The notes: generated by a model from the sequence alone, not told the origin. Positions 8,617 to 17,205 are shown, numbered from the stretch's first letter. The stretch is 64,000 nt of DNA from Rhodobacter sp. (GCA_016704435.1 JADJAB010000004.1:186001-250000); one strand, 5' to 3'. Numbers and translations are program-made.

Positions 8617-9555
8617 TCATCGCTCGGGCGCCGGGATGAATTCGGCGGCATCGCTGGCCGGCAGCTGGAAGCGGCCGTGCTGCCAGTCGCCCGCCCGCCA
8701 CGCCTCTTTCGCGGCCGCGATCCGGTCGCGCGAGGAGGCGACGAAATTCCACCAGATATACCGCGGCCCGCCCATCGTGGCACCGCCCAGAAGCATCAGC
8801 CTCGCGCCCGCGCCACCAGCCCGGACCGAGATCCTGTCGCCGGGGCGGAACACCAGCATCCGTCCGGCTTCGAAGCTCTGGCCGGCGCAATGGACCTCGC
8901 CTTCCAGCACATAGACGCCGCGGTCCTCGTGGTCGTCCGGCAGCGGAATCGCCGCATTCGGGGCCAGCACGGCATCGGCATAGAACACGTCCGAAGGCAT
9001 CTGCAGCGGCACCCGTTCACCCCAGGCATGGCCAAGGATCAGCCGCACCTGCTTGCCCTCTCCCTCCAGCTCGGGCAGTTCGGCGCGCGCAAGATGGGCG
9101 AAACTTGCCGGGTCATCCTCTGCCGCGTCGGGCAGCGCCAGCCAGGTCTGCAACCCGAACATGCTCAGCGGTGCCTTTCGCGCCGCGCCGTCGGTGCGCT
9201 CGGAATGGGTGATCCCCTGTCCCGCCAGCATCCAGTTCACCGCGCCGGGTTCGATCCACTGATCGGTGCCCAGGCTGTCGCGGTGGTGCAGCCGGCCCTT
9301 CATCAGATAGGTCACGGTGCCCAGCCCGATATGCGGGTGGGGCCGCACGTCGATGCCCTCGCCGGTCAGGAATTCGGCCGGGCCGATCTGGTCGAAGAAG
9401 ATGAAAGGCCCGACCATCTGGCGCTGTGCCGACGGCAGCGCACGCCGCACCTCGAACCCGCCCAGGTCGCGGGCACGCGGGACGATGACGGTTTCGATGC
9501 TGTCGACGGCATCGCCGATCGGGACCTGTGGGTCGAGGGTGGGGTTCCAGCTCAT
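8617..9555 (-). CDS. pirin family protein
   Basis: 312-residue bicupin of the pirin family. The N-terminal cupin has MVGPFIFFDQIGPAEF and the metal-binding stretch DVRPHPHIGLGTVTYLMKG, with two histidines, a third in HHRDSLG, and later MLAGQGITHSERT. The C-terminal pirin domain ends with LLLGGATMGGPRYIWWNFV. Pirins bind iron, and some act as quercetin dioxygenases or redox-linked regulators; which applies here is unknown. The start at 9555 follows GGAAGGAG with good spacing. A much longer in-frame reading upstream to 11793 has no protein-like content and is not part of the gene. Confidence 0.92.
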   Translation of the reverse strand: MSWNPTLDPQVPIGDAVDSIETVIVPRARDLGGFEVRRALPSAQRQMVGPFIFFDQIGPAEFLTGEGIDVRPHPHIGLGTVTYLMKGRLHHRDSLGTDQWIEPGAVNWMLAGQGITHSERTDGAARKAPLSMFGLQTWLALPDAAEDDPASFAHLARAELPELEGEGKQVRLILGHAWGERVPLQMPSDVFYADAVLAPNAAIPLPDDHEDRGVYVLEGEVHCAGQSFEAGRMLVFRPGDRISVRAGGAGARLMLLGGATMGGPRYIWWNFVASSRDRIAAAKEAWRAGDWQHGRFQLPASDAAEFIPAPER

Positions 9556-9769
9556 GGCGGTCTCCTTCCGGTCAAGGATAGGGCCAGGCGGCGGAGACTT
9601 CACCCCCACGGCGGCGCGCGGGGGCTGTGCGGGGGTGAACACTCCCGCCACGCCGGGAACGGATGCAGCGAATTCCAACGGGTTGTGATTCCGGTCCAAG
9701 GATACCCCGAGGATACGGACGGATCCGGGTGCCAGGGGCTGGCCCGCCCGGTGCAGGCGTAGGCAACAG

Positions 9770-10222
9770 GTGGCAGCTTGGCCGACCGCAGCTCGCCATG
9801 CCTTTGCAATCCTGCCTTTCCGGCGGGCCATGGCGGCTTTCCCATGCGCCCTTGCCGGACCATCGCTGGCTGAAGAGGACTTCGGGCCGGTCAATTTCGT
9901 CCTGTGGAACAACGGGCCGGGGCAAAGCTTCAACGCCGACGACTGGATGCGCGCAACCGCCAGGATCGGCATGAAAGGGTTTGACAGCATCTCGCTGTTC
10001 ACTCCCAATCCCGACCGGATCAAGGAGACACTGGATACCGCCGCCGCCGCGCGCCCGCGCGAAACCGTGATCGTGTTGACCGCGCTGGCACTGGACATCG
10101 CCGATGCCGAAATCTTTGCCGGGATGATGCGGAATTTCGATGCCTCGCTTGAGGAAACGGCGTTTGCCGGGGCGCTGGTGCTTGTCGATGCGCCGCAGTG
10201 CCGGGTGCTGCAGCCCCCCTGA
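9770..10222 (+). CDS. uncharacterised exported protein, N-terminal part (probably frameshifted)
   Basis: Unrecognised family. This frame gives about 150 residues from a GTG at 9770, or 130 from the ATG at 9830. The start is uncertain. A hydrophobic leader ending in ALAGPSLA precedes EEDFGPVNFVLWNNGPGQSF, suggesting secretion. The body has a helical DDWMRATARIGMKGFDSISL and ARPRETVIVLTALALDIADA. It stops at 10220-10222 directly after a run of six C (10214-10219). One extra C would join it without interruption to the downstream ORF 10198-10821, giving a single protein of about 330-350 residues. It is treated as the first half of one gene. Confidence 0.5.
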   Translation: MAAWPTAARHAFAILPFRRAMAAFPCALAGPSLAEEDFGPVNFVLWNNGPGQSFNADDWMRATARIGMKGFDSISLFTPNPDRIKETLDTAAAARPRETVIVLTALALDIADAEIFAGMMRNFDASLEETAFAGALVLVDAPQCRVLQPP

Positions 10223-10821
10223 AACCGACAGATTGCGCGCCTGTCGGGCTGCTGATCACCGGGCGGGAACAGGCCGAACGGCAGGCTTGCTACAGGCTGG
10301 CCGCCGAGGTGCACGCCAGCCGGTCGCAGGGCTGGGATCTGGACGCCAATGGGCAGCGGATCGTCGCGGTCGATCCAACGGCCGAGCGGGCGCAGGACGC
10401 GATGCCCCCTGCCCATTCGATTGGCCGGCTGTTGGCTGACACCGACGACCCTGACCGCAAGACCCGCCGCAAGTCCAATGGCTTCGCGCCGGGCGAAGAG
10501 ATCGTGTTCCGCACCACGCTGGACTATGTGTGCAAGCGCGGCGCCGGCCATCCCGGCGCCCGGTTCGAGATCGAACTGGACATCGAGGTCCACCTTGCGG
10601 ATGGCACGCTGGTCGAGCGGCGCGAGGACGTCTGCCGCTACGAGGGCGAGATGCGCCACCGCGTGCCGGTGGATGCCGACTACTTCCGCAACTGGATCGT
10701 CGGCAGCGTCCGGCTGTCGCAACCGGGGGACTATCGGGTGACCTTCCTGTTGACCGACCGGATGGCCCCCGAAGAAAAGCAGATTGCTGTGCCGATCAGG
10801 GTGGATGTGACGGTGAAGTGA
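10198..10821 (+). CDS. uncharacterised protein, C-terminal part of the same split gene
   Basis: About 200 residues in the +1 frame relative to the preceding ORF, nominally starting at a GTG at 10198 inside it. True coding continuity probably begins at the C6 run, with LKPTDCAPVGLLITG. The middle has GWDLDANGQRIVAVDP. The C-terminal third (FAPGEEIVFRTTLDYVCKRG, ARFEIELDIEVHLADGTLVE, GDYRVTFLLTDRMAP) reads like an Ig-like beta-sandwich. No catalytic motif is recognised. It ends 40 bases before a tRNA-Val on the opposite strand. Confidence 0.55.
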   Translation: MPGAAAPLKPTDCAPVGLLITGREQAERQACYRLAAEVHASRSQGWDLDANGQRIVAVDPTAERAQDAMPPAHSIGRLLADTDDPDRKTRRKSNGFAPGEEIVFRTTLDYVCKRGAGHPGARFEIELDIEVHLADGTLVERREDVCRYEGEMRHRVPVDADYFRNWIVGSVRLSQPGDYRVTFLLTDRMAPEEKQIAVPIRVDVTVK

Positions 10822-10861
10822 GGCGGCGTCCTGCCCCTTGCCAGCGGAAACGCGCGGCAGA

Positions 10862-10937
<76 letters not shown>

Positions 10938-11039
10938 CCTTTGCAGGGATCAGGCCGGGGTTATACCGAGGCCGCGCGGTTTGGCAAGCGGTCGCCCATG
11001 GCGCCGCCCGACTGGCGGGTCCATGGGCCGGGGGGGTTG

Positions 11040-11432
11040 TCAGTCGTCGATGGCCGCGATCACGCGGATTTCCACCACCGCGCCCTCGCGTCGCAGACCC
11101 GCGACTTCGACCGCCGTCCAGGCCGGAAAAGGCGCCGTGACACAGGCGCTGCGCACGGCGTTGAAGCTGTCGAAATGGTCGCGCAAGCCGATGTGATAGC
11201 TGGTCATCTCGACCACCGACGAAAAGTCGAGACCGGCTTCGGCCAGAACCGCCACGATCTTGTCGAAGGCTTGCCGGAACTGGTCTTCGGGCCTGTCCGG
11301 CATCGAGCCGTCGGGGCTGCTGCCGGTCATCCCGGTCAGGAAGACGTGATTGCCGGAGACGACCCCCGGCGACAGCACCAGCTGATCTGCCGCTGCCTGT
11401 CGGCCAAGGGGTACAAGCGCGCGTCTGGTCAT
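11040..11432 (-). CDS. RidA/YjgF-like family protein
   Basis: 130-residue protein of the YjgF/YER057c/UK114 fold. Recognisable parts are the N-terminal LVLSPGVVSGNHVFLTGMTG, the helix DQFRQAFDKIVAVLAEAGLD and the C-terminal WTAVEVAGLRREGAVVEIRV. In canonical RidA, the motif VEVARLP supplies the arginine that binds the carboxylate of imine/enamine substrates. Here that position is glycine (VEVAGLR), so the protein is more likely one of the other Rid subfamilies than a true 2-iminobutanoate deaminase. It stands alone, divergent from the ClbS-like gene. Confidence 0.85.
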   Translation of the reverse strand: MTRRALVPLGRQAAADQLVLSPGVVSGNHVFLTGMTGSSPDGSMPDRPEDQFRQAFDKIVAVLAEAGLDFSSVVEMTSYHIGLRDHFDSFNAVRSACVTAPFPAWTAVEVAGLRREGAVVEIRVIAAIDD

Positions 11433-11571
11433 GGTGCGTCCTCTGGCAAGGTCGGGCAGCCAGCATGTGGCAATGGGGCAACCGGATCAAGGGTGAAGTT
11501 GCCTGGCTTGACGCACCGCAAGGCGTGCCCTGCCCCGTCTTGGCAACCTGACGGGCAAGATGGAGGTGGAG

Positions 11572-12066
11572 ATGGCCGCGACAACCAAGGCAGAGCTTCT
11601 GGAAGTCACCCGCAAGGAATTTGGCAAGCTGATGGCCCTGCTGGACGGGATTGATGCGGCCACCGCACTGACGAAGCGCGACGAAGACACCTCGATCAGG
11701 GATGTGGTGGCGCATCGGGCGCATTGGATCGGCCTGTTCCTGGGCTGGTATCAGGATGGGCAGGCCGGGCGGGCGGTGCATTTCCCGGCGCAAGGCTACA
11801 AGTGGAGCGACCTGAAGCGCTACAACGCCGATCTGCGACTGCGGCAGGCAAGCCTTGGCTGGGACGAGGCGAAGGCAGCGTTGCGTGCGGCCTCCGATCG
11901 GCTGATCGGTTTTCTGGAGAGCCAGCCGGACGCCGCGCTATACGGCGGGCCGATGAAAGGGGCGCACAACGACTGGACGACCGGCCGTTGGGCCGAGGCG
12001 GCGGGGCCAAGCCATTTCCGGTCGGCAACGAAACCCATTCGCGGGGTGCTGCGCGTCGGGGGCTAG
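11572..12066 (+). CDS. ClbS/DfsB family four-helix bundle protein
   Basis: 164 residues. It opens MAATTKAELLEVTRKEFGKL and has DTSIRDVVAHRAHWIGLFLGWY and YKWSDLKRYNADLRL, all typical of the DinB-like ClbS/DfsB (DUF1706) family. ClbS in colibactin producers is a self-resistance cyclopropane hydrolase; most homologues have no assigned function, and no colibactin-like genes occur nearby. The start at 11572 is preferred over the ATG at 11560 because GGAGG sits about six bases upstream. The mid-protein tryptophans are conserved in the family. A hairpin and tRNA-Val follow on the other strand. Confidence 0.85.
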   Translation: MAATTKAELLEVTRKEFGKLMALLDGIDAATALTKRDEDTSIRDVVAHRAHWIGLFLGWYQDGQAGRAVHFPAQGYKWSDLKRYNADLRLRQASLGWDEAKAALRAASDRLIGFLESQPDAALYGGPMKGAHNDWTTGRWAEAAGPSHFRSATKPIRGVLRVGG

Positions 12067-12093
12067 CCGGGAAGAAAAGGGCGACCGTCAGAC

Positions 12094-12121
12094 GCAAAAG
12101 CGCGCCACAAGGGGCGCGCTT
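12094..12121 (-). terminator. rho-independent terminator downstream of tRNA-Val
   Basis: Inverted repeat with arms AAGCGCGCC (12098-12106) and GGCGCGCTT (12113-12121) and a 6-base loop. On the minus strand the stem is followed by TTTTGCG, the U-tract expected for a terminator. It ends the tRNA-Val (CAC) transcript and may also stop ClbS-like transcription from the other side. Confidence 0.7.
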
Positions 12122-12131
12122 CCGGCGGGGA

Positions 12132-12206
12132 TGGTGGGCGATAACGGATTTGAACCGCTGACATCTTCGATGTGAACGAAGCGCTCTACCGCTGAGCTAA
12201 TCGCCC
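12132..12206 (-). tRNA. tRNA-Val (CAC)
   Basis: 75 nt with encoded CCA. The acceptor stem is GGGCGAT/ATCGCCC, the D-arm is AGCTCAGCGGTAGAGC, the anticodon stem is CTTCG/CGAAG with loop TTCACAT (anticodon CAC), and the T-arm is AGCGGTTCAAATCCG. It shares the anticodon stem with the tRNA-Val (TAC) at 10862. Confidence 0.95.
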
Positions 12207-12230
12207 GAACCTCAATTCGGTGCCGGGCTT

Positions 12231-12605
12231 TTAGCCATCATCCTCTTCATCTGCAAGAGGCTCTTTTTCCGCCTTCGGACGGTGCGGCCCGCGCCGGACC
12301 TTCAGCGTCATGTGCGAGGCGCCGTCACGTTCCGCCGTGCGCGCGATGCGGGTGCGGCCAAAGCCGGGCAGGTTCATGTCGTCGCCCCGCGCCAGCGCGT
12401 CGCCCAGCACCGTCAGCGTGGCCTCGACGATCTGGCGCACATCCTTTTTCTTGGCCCCCGAGACCTCGGTCACCTTGGTGACAAGATCGCGGATGCGCAG
12501 GGTGGGCGCCTTTTCCCTGACGGCGGGGGTCTCGCCGGTGTCTGCCGCGGCAGATGGTGCTGCGGTGCTCTTGCCGGCGGTGGTCGGTTTCCGTGCAGTG
12601 GCCAT
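12231..12605 (-). CDS. HU/IHF family DNA-binding protein with N-terminal extension
   Basis: 124 residues. The first 35 are a low-complexity Ala/Thr/Lys-rich tail (MATARKPTTAGKSTAAP). The HU fold follows: LRIRDLVTKVTEVSGAKKKD, then VRQIVEATLTVLGDALARGD and MNLPGFGRTRIARTAERDG, corresponding to the dimerisation helices and the start of the DNA-binding arm. The C-terminus is charged (HRPKAEKEPLADEEDDG). Such tailed HU variants are common in alphaproteobacteria as nucleoid proteins. The start at 12605 is chosen because the upstream extension to 12737 runs through the lon terminator and is not protein-like. Confidence 0.88.
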   Translation of the reverse strand: MATARKPTTAGKSTAAPSAAADTGETPAVREKAPTLRIRDLVTKVTEVSGAKKKDVRQIVEATLTVLGDALARGDDMNLPGFGRTRIARTAERDGASHMTLKVRRGPHRPKAEKEPLADEEDDG

Positions 12606-12710
12606 TTGGCGCTTTCCTTGCTGGTCTGGCTCTTGTGCGCAGATTAGCCACGCAACGGAAACAATTCCATAGAATTCGCCGCAACGACCCTTGCCCCCCC
12701 TGCAAGGAAG

Positions 12711-12734
12711 AAAGGCGCCCCGGAGGGCGCCTTT
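12711..12734 (-). terminator. rho-independent terminator of lon
   Basis: Perfect 10-bp stem AAAGGCGCCC/GGGCGCCTTT with a 4-base loop, 20 bases beyond the lon stop codon. On the minus strand it is followed by a T-rich tract (TTTCTTCCTT). It separates lon from the HU-like gene. Confidence 0.88.
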
Positions 12735-12754
12735 CATCGGGCTTGGTCAGACGA

Positions 12755-15160
12755 TCAGTGGGCGACCTGGCTTGGTGCCTCGCCTTCCGATTTGCGGGCG
12801 GCGGCGGCGGCTTCTTCGGCGGCCTCGTCCCAGTCGATCGGATCGGGTTGGCGGATCAGCGGCTGGGCCAGCACCTCACGCACATGGGGAACCGGGATGA
12901 TCGTCAGCCCTTCCTTCACATTGGCGGGGATTTCGACCAGGTCCTTGGCGTTCTCCTCGGGGATGAACACGGTCTTGATGCCACCGCGCAGCGCGGCCAG
13001 CAGTTTTTCCTTCAACCCGCCGATCGCCATGGCATTGCCGCGCAAGCTGACCTCGCCGGTCATGGCAATGTCCTTGCGCACCGGAATTCCGGTCAGCACC
13101 GAGACGATGGAGGTGACCATCGCCAGGCCCGCCGAGGGCCCGTCTTTCGGTGTTGCCCCGTCGGGAACGTGAACGTGAATGTCGATCGCCTCGAATTTCG
13201 GCGGTTTCACCCCGATCTGCGGGCTGATCGACCGCACATAGCTGGCCGCCGCGTCGATCGATTCCTTCATCACGTCGCCCAGCTTGCCGGTGGTCTTCAT
13301 CCGACCCTTGCCGGGCAGCTTCAAGGCCTCGATCTGCAGAAGATCACCGCCGACGGAGGTCCAGGCCAGGCCCGTCACCACGCCGACCTGATCTTCCTTC
13401 TCGGCCAGGCCGTAACGGTGGCGCTGGACGCCCAGGTACTCCTCGGCCTTGGCCGGGTCGATCGCGACGGTCTTTGCCTTCTTCTTCAGGATGTCGGTCA
13501 CCGCCTTGCGCGCCAGCTTGGCGATTTCCCGCTCCAGGTTCCGCACCCCGGCCTCGCGGGTGTAATAGCGGATGACATGGGTCAATGCGTCATCCGAGAT
13601 GGCGAATTCGCCCTTCTTCAGCCCGTTCGCGGCGATCTGCTTGGGCAAGAGATGCTGCCGCGCAATCTCGCGCTTTTCATCCTCGGTGTAGCCGGCCAGC
13701 GGAATGATCTCCATCCGGTCCATCAGCGGCCCCGGCATGTTGTAGGAGTTCGCGGTGGTGATGAACATCACGTTCGACAGGTCGTATTCCACCTCAAGAT
13801 AGTGGTCGACGAAGGTGTTGTTCTGTTCCGGGTCCAGCACCTCCAACAGCGCCGAGGACGGGTCGCCGCGGAAGTCCTGGCCCATCTTGTCGATTTCATC
13901 CAGCAGGATCAGCGGGTTCGTGGACTTGGCCTTCTTCATGCCCTGGATGATCTTGCCCGGCATCGAGCCGATGTAGGTGCGCCGGTGGCCGCGGATCTCG
14001 GATTCGTCGCGCACCCCGCCCAGCGAGATGCGGATGAATTCGCGCCCCGTCGCTTTGGCGACGCTGCGGCCCAGCGAGGTCTTGCCGACACCCGGAGGGC
14101 CGACGAGGCACAGGATCGGGCCTTTCAGTTTCGTGCTGCGGGCCTGTACCGCCAGATATTCGACGATGCGTTCCTTGACCTTTTCCAGACCGAAGTGATC
14201 GGCATCCAGCACCTTCTGCGCCGCGCCAAGGTCCTTCTTCACGCGGCTCTTGGTGCCCCACGGCAGCGCCAGCAGCCAGTCGAGGTAGTTGCGCACCACC
14301 GTCGCCTCGGCCGACATCGGGCTCATGGATTTCAGCTTTTTCAGCTCACCCTCGGCCTTTTCGCGCGCCTCTTTCGACAGCTTGGTCTTCTTGATGCGGT
14401 CCTCCAGCTCGGCCACTTCGTTCTGGCCATCCTCGCCGTCGCCCAGCTCCTTCTGGATCGCCTTCATCTGCTCGTTCAGATAGTACTCGCGCTGGGTCTT
14501 CTCCATCTGCGACTTGACGCGGGTCTTGATCTTCTTCTCCACCTGCAGGACCGAAAGCTCGCCCTGCATCTGGCCGTAGACCTTCTCCAGCCGCTCGGCC
14601 ACGGTCAGCGTTTCCAGCAGATCCTGCTTGATCCCCACATCGACGCCCAGATGGCCCGCCACCAGATCCGCCAGCCGCGCCGGCTCACGCGTCTCGCTGA
14701 CCGAGGCCATGGCCTCTTCGGGGATGTTCTTCTTGACCTTCGCATAGCGCTCGAACTCTTCGCCCACGGCGCGGACCAGTGCCTCGGCCGCGGCCTGATC
14801 GCCAAGGCGTTCTTCAAGACGCTCGGCCCGCGCCTCGAAGAAGGCGGGGTTTTCGACGAATTCGGTGATCTTCACCCGCGCCTTGCCTTCGACCAGCACC
14901 TTGACGGTGCCATCGGGCAATTTCAGCAGTTGCAGCACATTGGCCAGCACGCCGACCCGGTAGATGCCCTCGGCGGAGGGGTCGTCGACGGTGGGGTCGA
15001 TCTGACTGGAAAGCAGGATCTGCTTGTCGTCCTGCATCACCTCTTCCAGCGCCCGCACCGATTTTTCGCGGCCGACGAACAGTGGCACGATCATGTGCGG
15101 AAAGACCACGATGTCGCGCAGCGGCAGCACCGGGTAGCTGGGGGAAAGCGGTTCACTCAT
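12755..15160 (-). CDS. lon: ATP-dependent protease Lon
   Basis: 801-residue LonA protease degrading misfolded and regulatory proteins in the cytosol. An N-terminal substrate-binding domain (YPVLPLRDIVVFPHMIVPL) is followed by a coiled-coil region. The AAA+ module has Walker A in GPPGVGKTSLG and Walker B in LILLDEIDKM. The C-terminal serine protease domain carries Ser676 in PKDGPSAGLAM and Lys717 in GGLKEK. The start at 15160 (MSEPLSP) is preferred to an ATG two codons earlier because AAGGA lies seven bases upstream of it. A CTTGAA hexamer in the upstream region resembles a sigma-32 -35 element, consistent with heat-shock control, but no convincing -10 was found. Confidence 0.97.
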   Translation of the reverse strand: MSEPLSPSYPVLPLRDIVVFPHMIVPLFVGREKSVRALEEVMQDDKQILLSSQIDPTVDDPSAEGIYRVGVLANVLQLLKLPDGTVKVLVEGKARVKITEFVENPAFFEARAERLEERLGDQAAAEALVRAVGEEFERYAKVKKNIPEEAMASVSETREPARLADLVAGHLGVDVGIKQDLLETLTVAERLEKVYGQMQGELSVLQVEKKIKTRVKSQMEKTQREYYLNEQMKAIQKELGDGEDGQNEVAELEDRIKKTKLSKEAREKAEGELKKLKSMSPMSAEATVVRNYLDWLLALPWGTKSRVKKDLGAAQKVLDADHFGLEKVKERIVEYLAVQARSTKLKGPILCLVGPPGVGKTSLGRSVAKATGREFIRISLGGVRDESEIRGHRRTYIGSMPGKIIQGMKKAKSTNPLILLDEIDKMGQDFRGDPSSALLEVLDPEQNNTFVDHYLEVEYDLSNVMFITTANSYNMPGPLMDRMEIIPLAGYTEDEKREIARQHLLPKQIAANGLKKGEFAISDDALTHVIRYYTREAGVRNLEREIAKLARKAVTDILKKKAKTVAIDPAKAEEYLGVQRHRYGLAEKEDQVGVVTGLAWTSVGGDLLQIEALKLPGKGRMKTTGKLGDVMKESIDAAASYVRSISPQIGVKPPKFEAIDIHVHVPDGATPKDGPSAGLAMVTSIVSVLTGIPVRKDIAMTGEVSLRGNAMAIGGLKEKLLAALRGGIKTVFIPEENAKDLVEIPANVKEGLTIIPVPHVREVLAQPLIRQPDPIDWDEAAEEAAAAARKSEGEAPSQVAH

Positions 15161-15538
15161 GTTCATGTCCTTCTTGGGCGGCCGATCCGCAGGGCCCCGA
15201 TCATCGGCAGCCCGCCGACCTCCGCGTCGGATTCGTTAACTTGTGGTCCCCGAGGGGGGGATTCAAGCCTGCTCTTGGCTTGACAATGTGAACCTGCGCG
15301 GGCCGGGCCGCAAGTCAGGAACAACGCAATTTGAAGCGATCCTCCCCAGGACAATCCCCCGTATCGCCCGAGTGTCGGCCCGATCTCGCCATGATCGGGC
15401 GATACGAGGTTACCAGCCGTCCCCGCAACCCGTGCGCCGGCCCGTTCGTCGCAATCGCGCATGTCCAGCCGGGCAGCGCGGGCGTCGGCGGCGTTGGACT
15501 GCACGGCAACAACACCTCAGCCAGTGAAAGACCTTTCC
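15161..15538. other. divergent intergenic region upstream of lon and an exported protein gene
   Basis: 378 bases. On the lon side, CTTGAA (minus strand, 15262-15267) is a possible sigma-32 -35 hexamer, offered with low confidence. In the middle is a strong inverted repeat, described separately. No small ORF with a family resemblance was found. Confidence 0.35.
15360..15406. repeat. 12-bp inverted repeat with a nested alternative hairpin
   Basis: The arms CGTATCGCCCGA (15360-15371) and TCGGGCGATACG (15395-15406) are perfectly complementary around a 23-base spacer. Inside, CCCGATC (15379-15385) can instead pair with GATCGGG (15393-15399), which overlaps the right outer arm, so the two folds exclude each other. 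It lies between divergent genes and so is not a terminator of either. It may be a leader structure or a protein-binding site. Confidence 0.5.
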
Positions 15539-15961
15539 ATGTTCCGAAACGCCTGCCTTGCCCTTCCCGCCCTGTTGCTTCTGGCTGCCGCGCCGGCCTG
15601 GGCCGAGCCGCTCAACGCCTTCGGCTTCAGCATCAAGCGGTCCACACCGAAGGTCGAAGGGTTGTATGTCGTCGGCGGCTACAGCGCTGGCGAACTTCGT
15701 TCGTTGATCTCCAACTACTGTGCGGGCGGCGTCGGCGACATCGTCAATGTCGGCAAGTCGAAAAAGAAGCGCGGCCTTGATCTGCAGGCCTTCCGCACGA
15801 CCTGCGAGGGCGGGCTGAACGGCCGCTTCAAGGGCAAGAGCGCGTCCTTCGAGATCGAACTGATGCGCGAGGGCGAACACACCGGCCAGCATGTGGCCGA
15901 GATAACCACCTCGGACGGCAGCGGAGGCATTGTCTATCTGCGCGAGACGGTCACGCCCTGA
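15539..15961 (+). CDS. exported hypothetical protein
   Basis: 140 residues with a classic signal peptide (MFRNACLALPALLLLAAAPAWA, cleavage near residue 22). The mature part reads EPLNAFGFSIKRSTPKVEGL and contains two cysteines about 40 residues apart (SNYCAGG, TTCEGG). A basic patch GKSKKKRGLD lies between them, and the C-terminus is beta-rich. No family is recognised. It is convergent with tgt, with 16 bases between the stop codons. Confidence 0.65.
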   Translation: MFRNACLALPALLLLAAAPAWAEPLNAFGFSIKRSTPKVEGLYVVGGYSAGELRSLISNYCAGGVGDIVNVGKSKKKRGLDLQAFRTTCEGGLNGRFKGKSASFEIELMREGEHTGQHVAEITTSDGSGGIVYLRETVTP

Positions 15962-15977
15962 CCAGGCTTCGTGATCA

Positions 15978-17108
15978 TCAGAGGGGCGCGATGTCTCCCG
16001 CCGTGCGGGTGGCGTTGAAGGTCGCCACGAAATCCGCCAGCGTTCCGGCGGCAATGGCATCGCGCAGACCCTGCATCAGGCTTTGGTAACAGTGCAGGTT
16101 GTGCCAGGTCAGCAGCATCGAGCCGATGATCTCGTCTGCCTTCACCACATGGTGCAGGTAGGCACGCGAATAGCTGCGGCAGGCCGGGCAGGTGCAGGCC
16201 TCGTCCAACGGGCGCGGGTCGTCGCGGTGGCGTGCGTTGCGCAGGTTGACCTGTCCGCGTGGCGTCCAGCCCTGTCCGGTGCGGCCCGATCGGCTGGGCA
16301 GGACGCAATCCATCATGTCGATGCCGCGCTGCACTGCGCCGACGATGTCATCGGGCTTGCCCACGCCCATCAGATAGCGCGGGCGATCAGCAGGCAGGAA
16401 CCCCGGCGCGTGGTCGAGGACGGAAAACATCGCCTCTTGCCCCTCGCCCACGGCCAACCCGCCGACGGCATAGCCGTCAAAGCCGATTTCTTTCAACTTT
16501 TCAGCGCTTTCTTCGCGCAAGCTGATGTTGACCCCGCCCTGCATGATGCCGAACAGCGCATGGCCGGGCCGGTCGCCGAAAGCATCGCGCGACCTTTGCG
16601 CCCACCGCATCGACAGCGCCATCGACCTGGCCACCGTCGCGTCATCGGCCGGCAGCGCCGGGCATTCGTCGAAACACATCACGATGTCGGAGCCAAGGTC
16701 GCGCTGGATCTGCATCGAGGTCTCGGGGGACAGGAGATGCTTCGAACCGTCGATATGGCTGGCGAAGGTCACGCCTTCCTCGGTCAGCTTGCGCAAGGAC
16801 GACAGGCTCATCACCTGAAAGCCGCCCGAGTCGGTCAGGATCGGCCGATCCCAGTTCATGAAGCGGTGCAGCCCGCCCAGCCGCGCGATCCGCTCGGCCC
16901 CCGGCCGCAGCATCAGGTGATAGGTGTTGCCAAGAAGGATGTCGGCCCCGGTGGCCGCCACGCTTTCGGGCAGCATCGCCTTGACCGTTCCGGCGGTGCC
17001 CACCGGCATGAAGGCGGGCGTGCGGATCGCCCCGCGCGGGGTGTCGATCACCCCGGTCCGCGCCTTGCCATCCGTCGCCGTCACCTGAAAGCCGAAGCCC
17101 GTAGCCAT
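15978..17108 (-). CDS. tgt: queuine tRNA-ribosyltransferase
   Basis: 376 residues, the usual bacterial length. It exchanges guanine-34 of Asp, Asn, His and Tyr tRNAs for preQ1 during queuosine synthesis. Seen motifs: TPAFMPVGTAGTVKAM, DSGGFQVMSLSSLRK with the catalytic-site aspartate, LMGVGKPDDI, DCVLPSRSGRTGQG containing the nucleophile-site aspartate, and the zinc site CTCPACRSYSRAYLHH near the C-terminus. The start at 17108 matches the family N-terminus (MATGFGFQVTATDG). It is divergent from the TetR gene; the 157-base gap holds the TetR promoter/operator. Confidence 0.97.
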   Translation of the reverse strand: MATGFGFQVTATDGKARTGVIDTPRGAIRTPAFMPVGTAGTVKAMLPESVAATGADILLGNTYHLMLRPGAERIARLGGLHRFMNWDRPILTDSGGFQVMSLSSLRKLTEEGVTFASHIDGSKHLLSPETSMQIQRDLGSDIVMCFDECPALPADDATVARSMALSMRWAQRSRDAFGDRPGHALFGIMQGGVNISLREESAEKLKEIGFDGYAVGGLAVGEGQEAMFSVLDHAPGFLPADRPRYLMGVGKPDDIVGAVQRGIDMMDCVLPSRSGRTGQGWTPRGQVNLRNARHRDDPRPLDEACTCPACRSYSRAYLHHVVKADEIIGSMLLTWHNLHCYQSLMQGLRDAIAAGTLADFVATFNATRTAGDIAPL

Positions 17109-17205
17109 GTTGCCCCATCCGTCGCAAATCCGCGCGGCCATAGCGCAGAAATGCGGCACTTGCCAAGGGATCATCCCGGATTCACGGTATTCTCGCGCTT
17201 TGGCC

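Noticed and set aside
11572..12066. A colibactin-like biosynthetic cluster implied by ClbS
   Set aside because: No PKS or NRPS genes are in the window. ClbS/DfsB proteins are widespread without such clusters.
15262..15267. A firm sigma-32 promoter call for lon
   Set aside because: Only the -35-like CTTGAA is convincing. No -10 match at the right spacing was found, so it is mentioned only as a possibility.
12554..15283. A 909-codon plus-strand ORF antisense to lon
   Set aside because: The minus strand is a textbook Lon protease. The antisense translation has no recognisable fold and the composition of a shadow frame.
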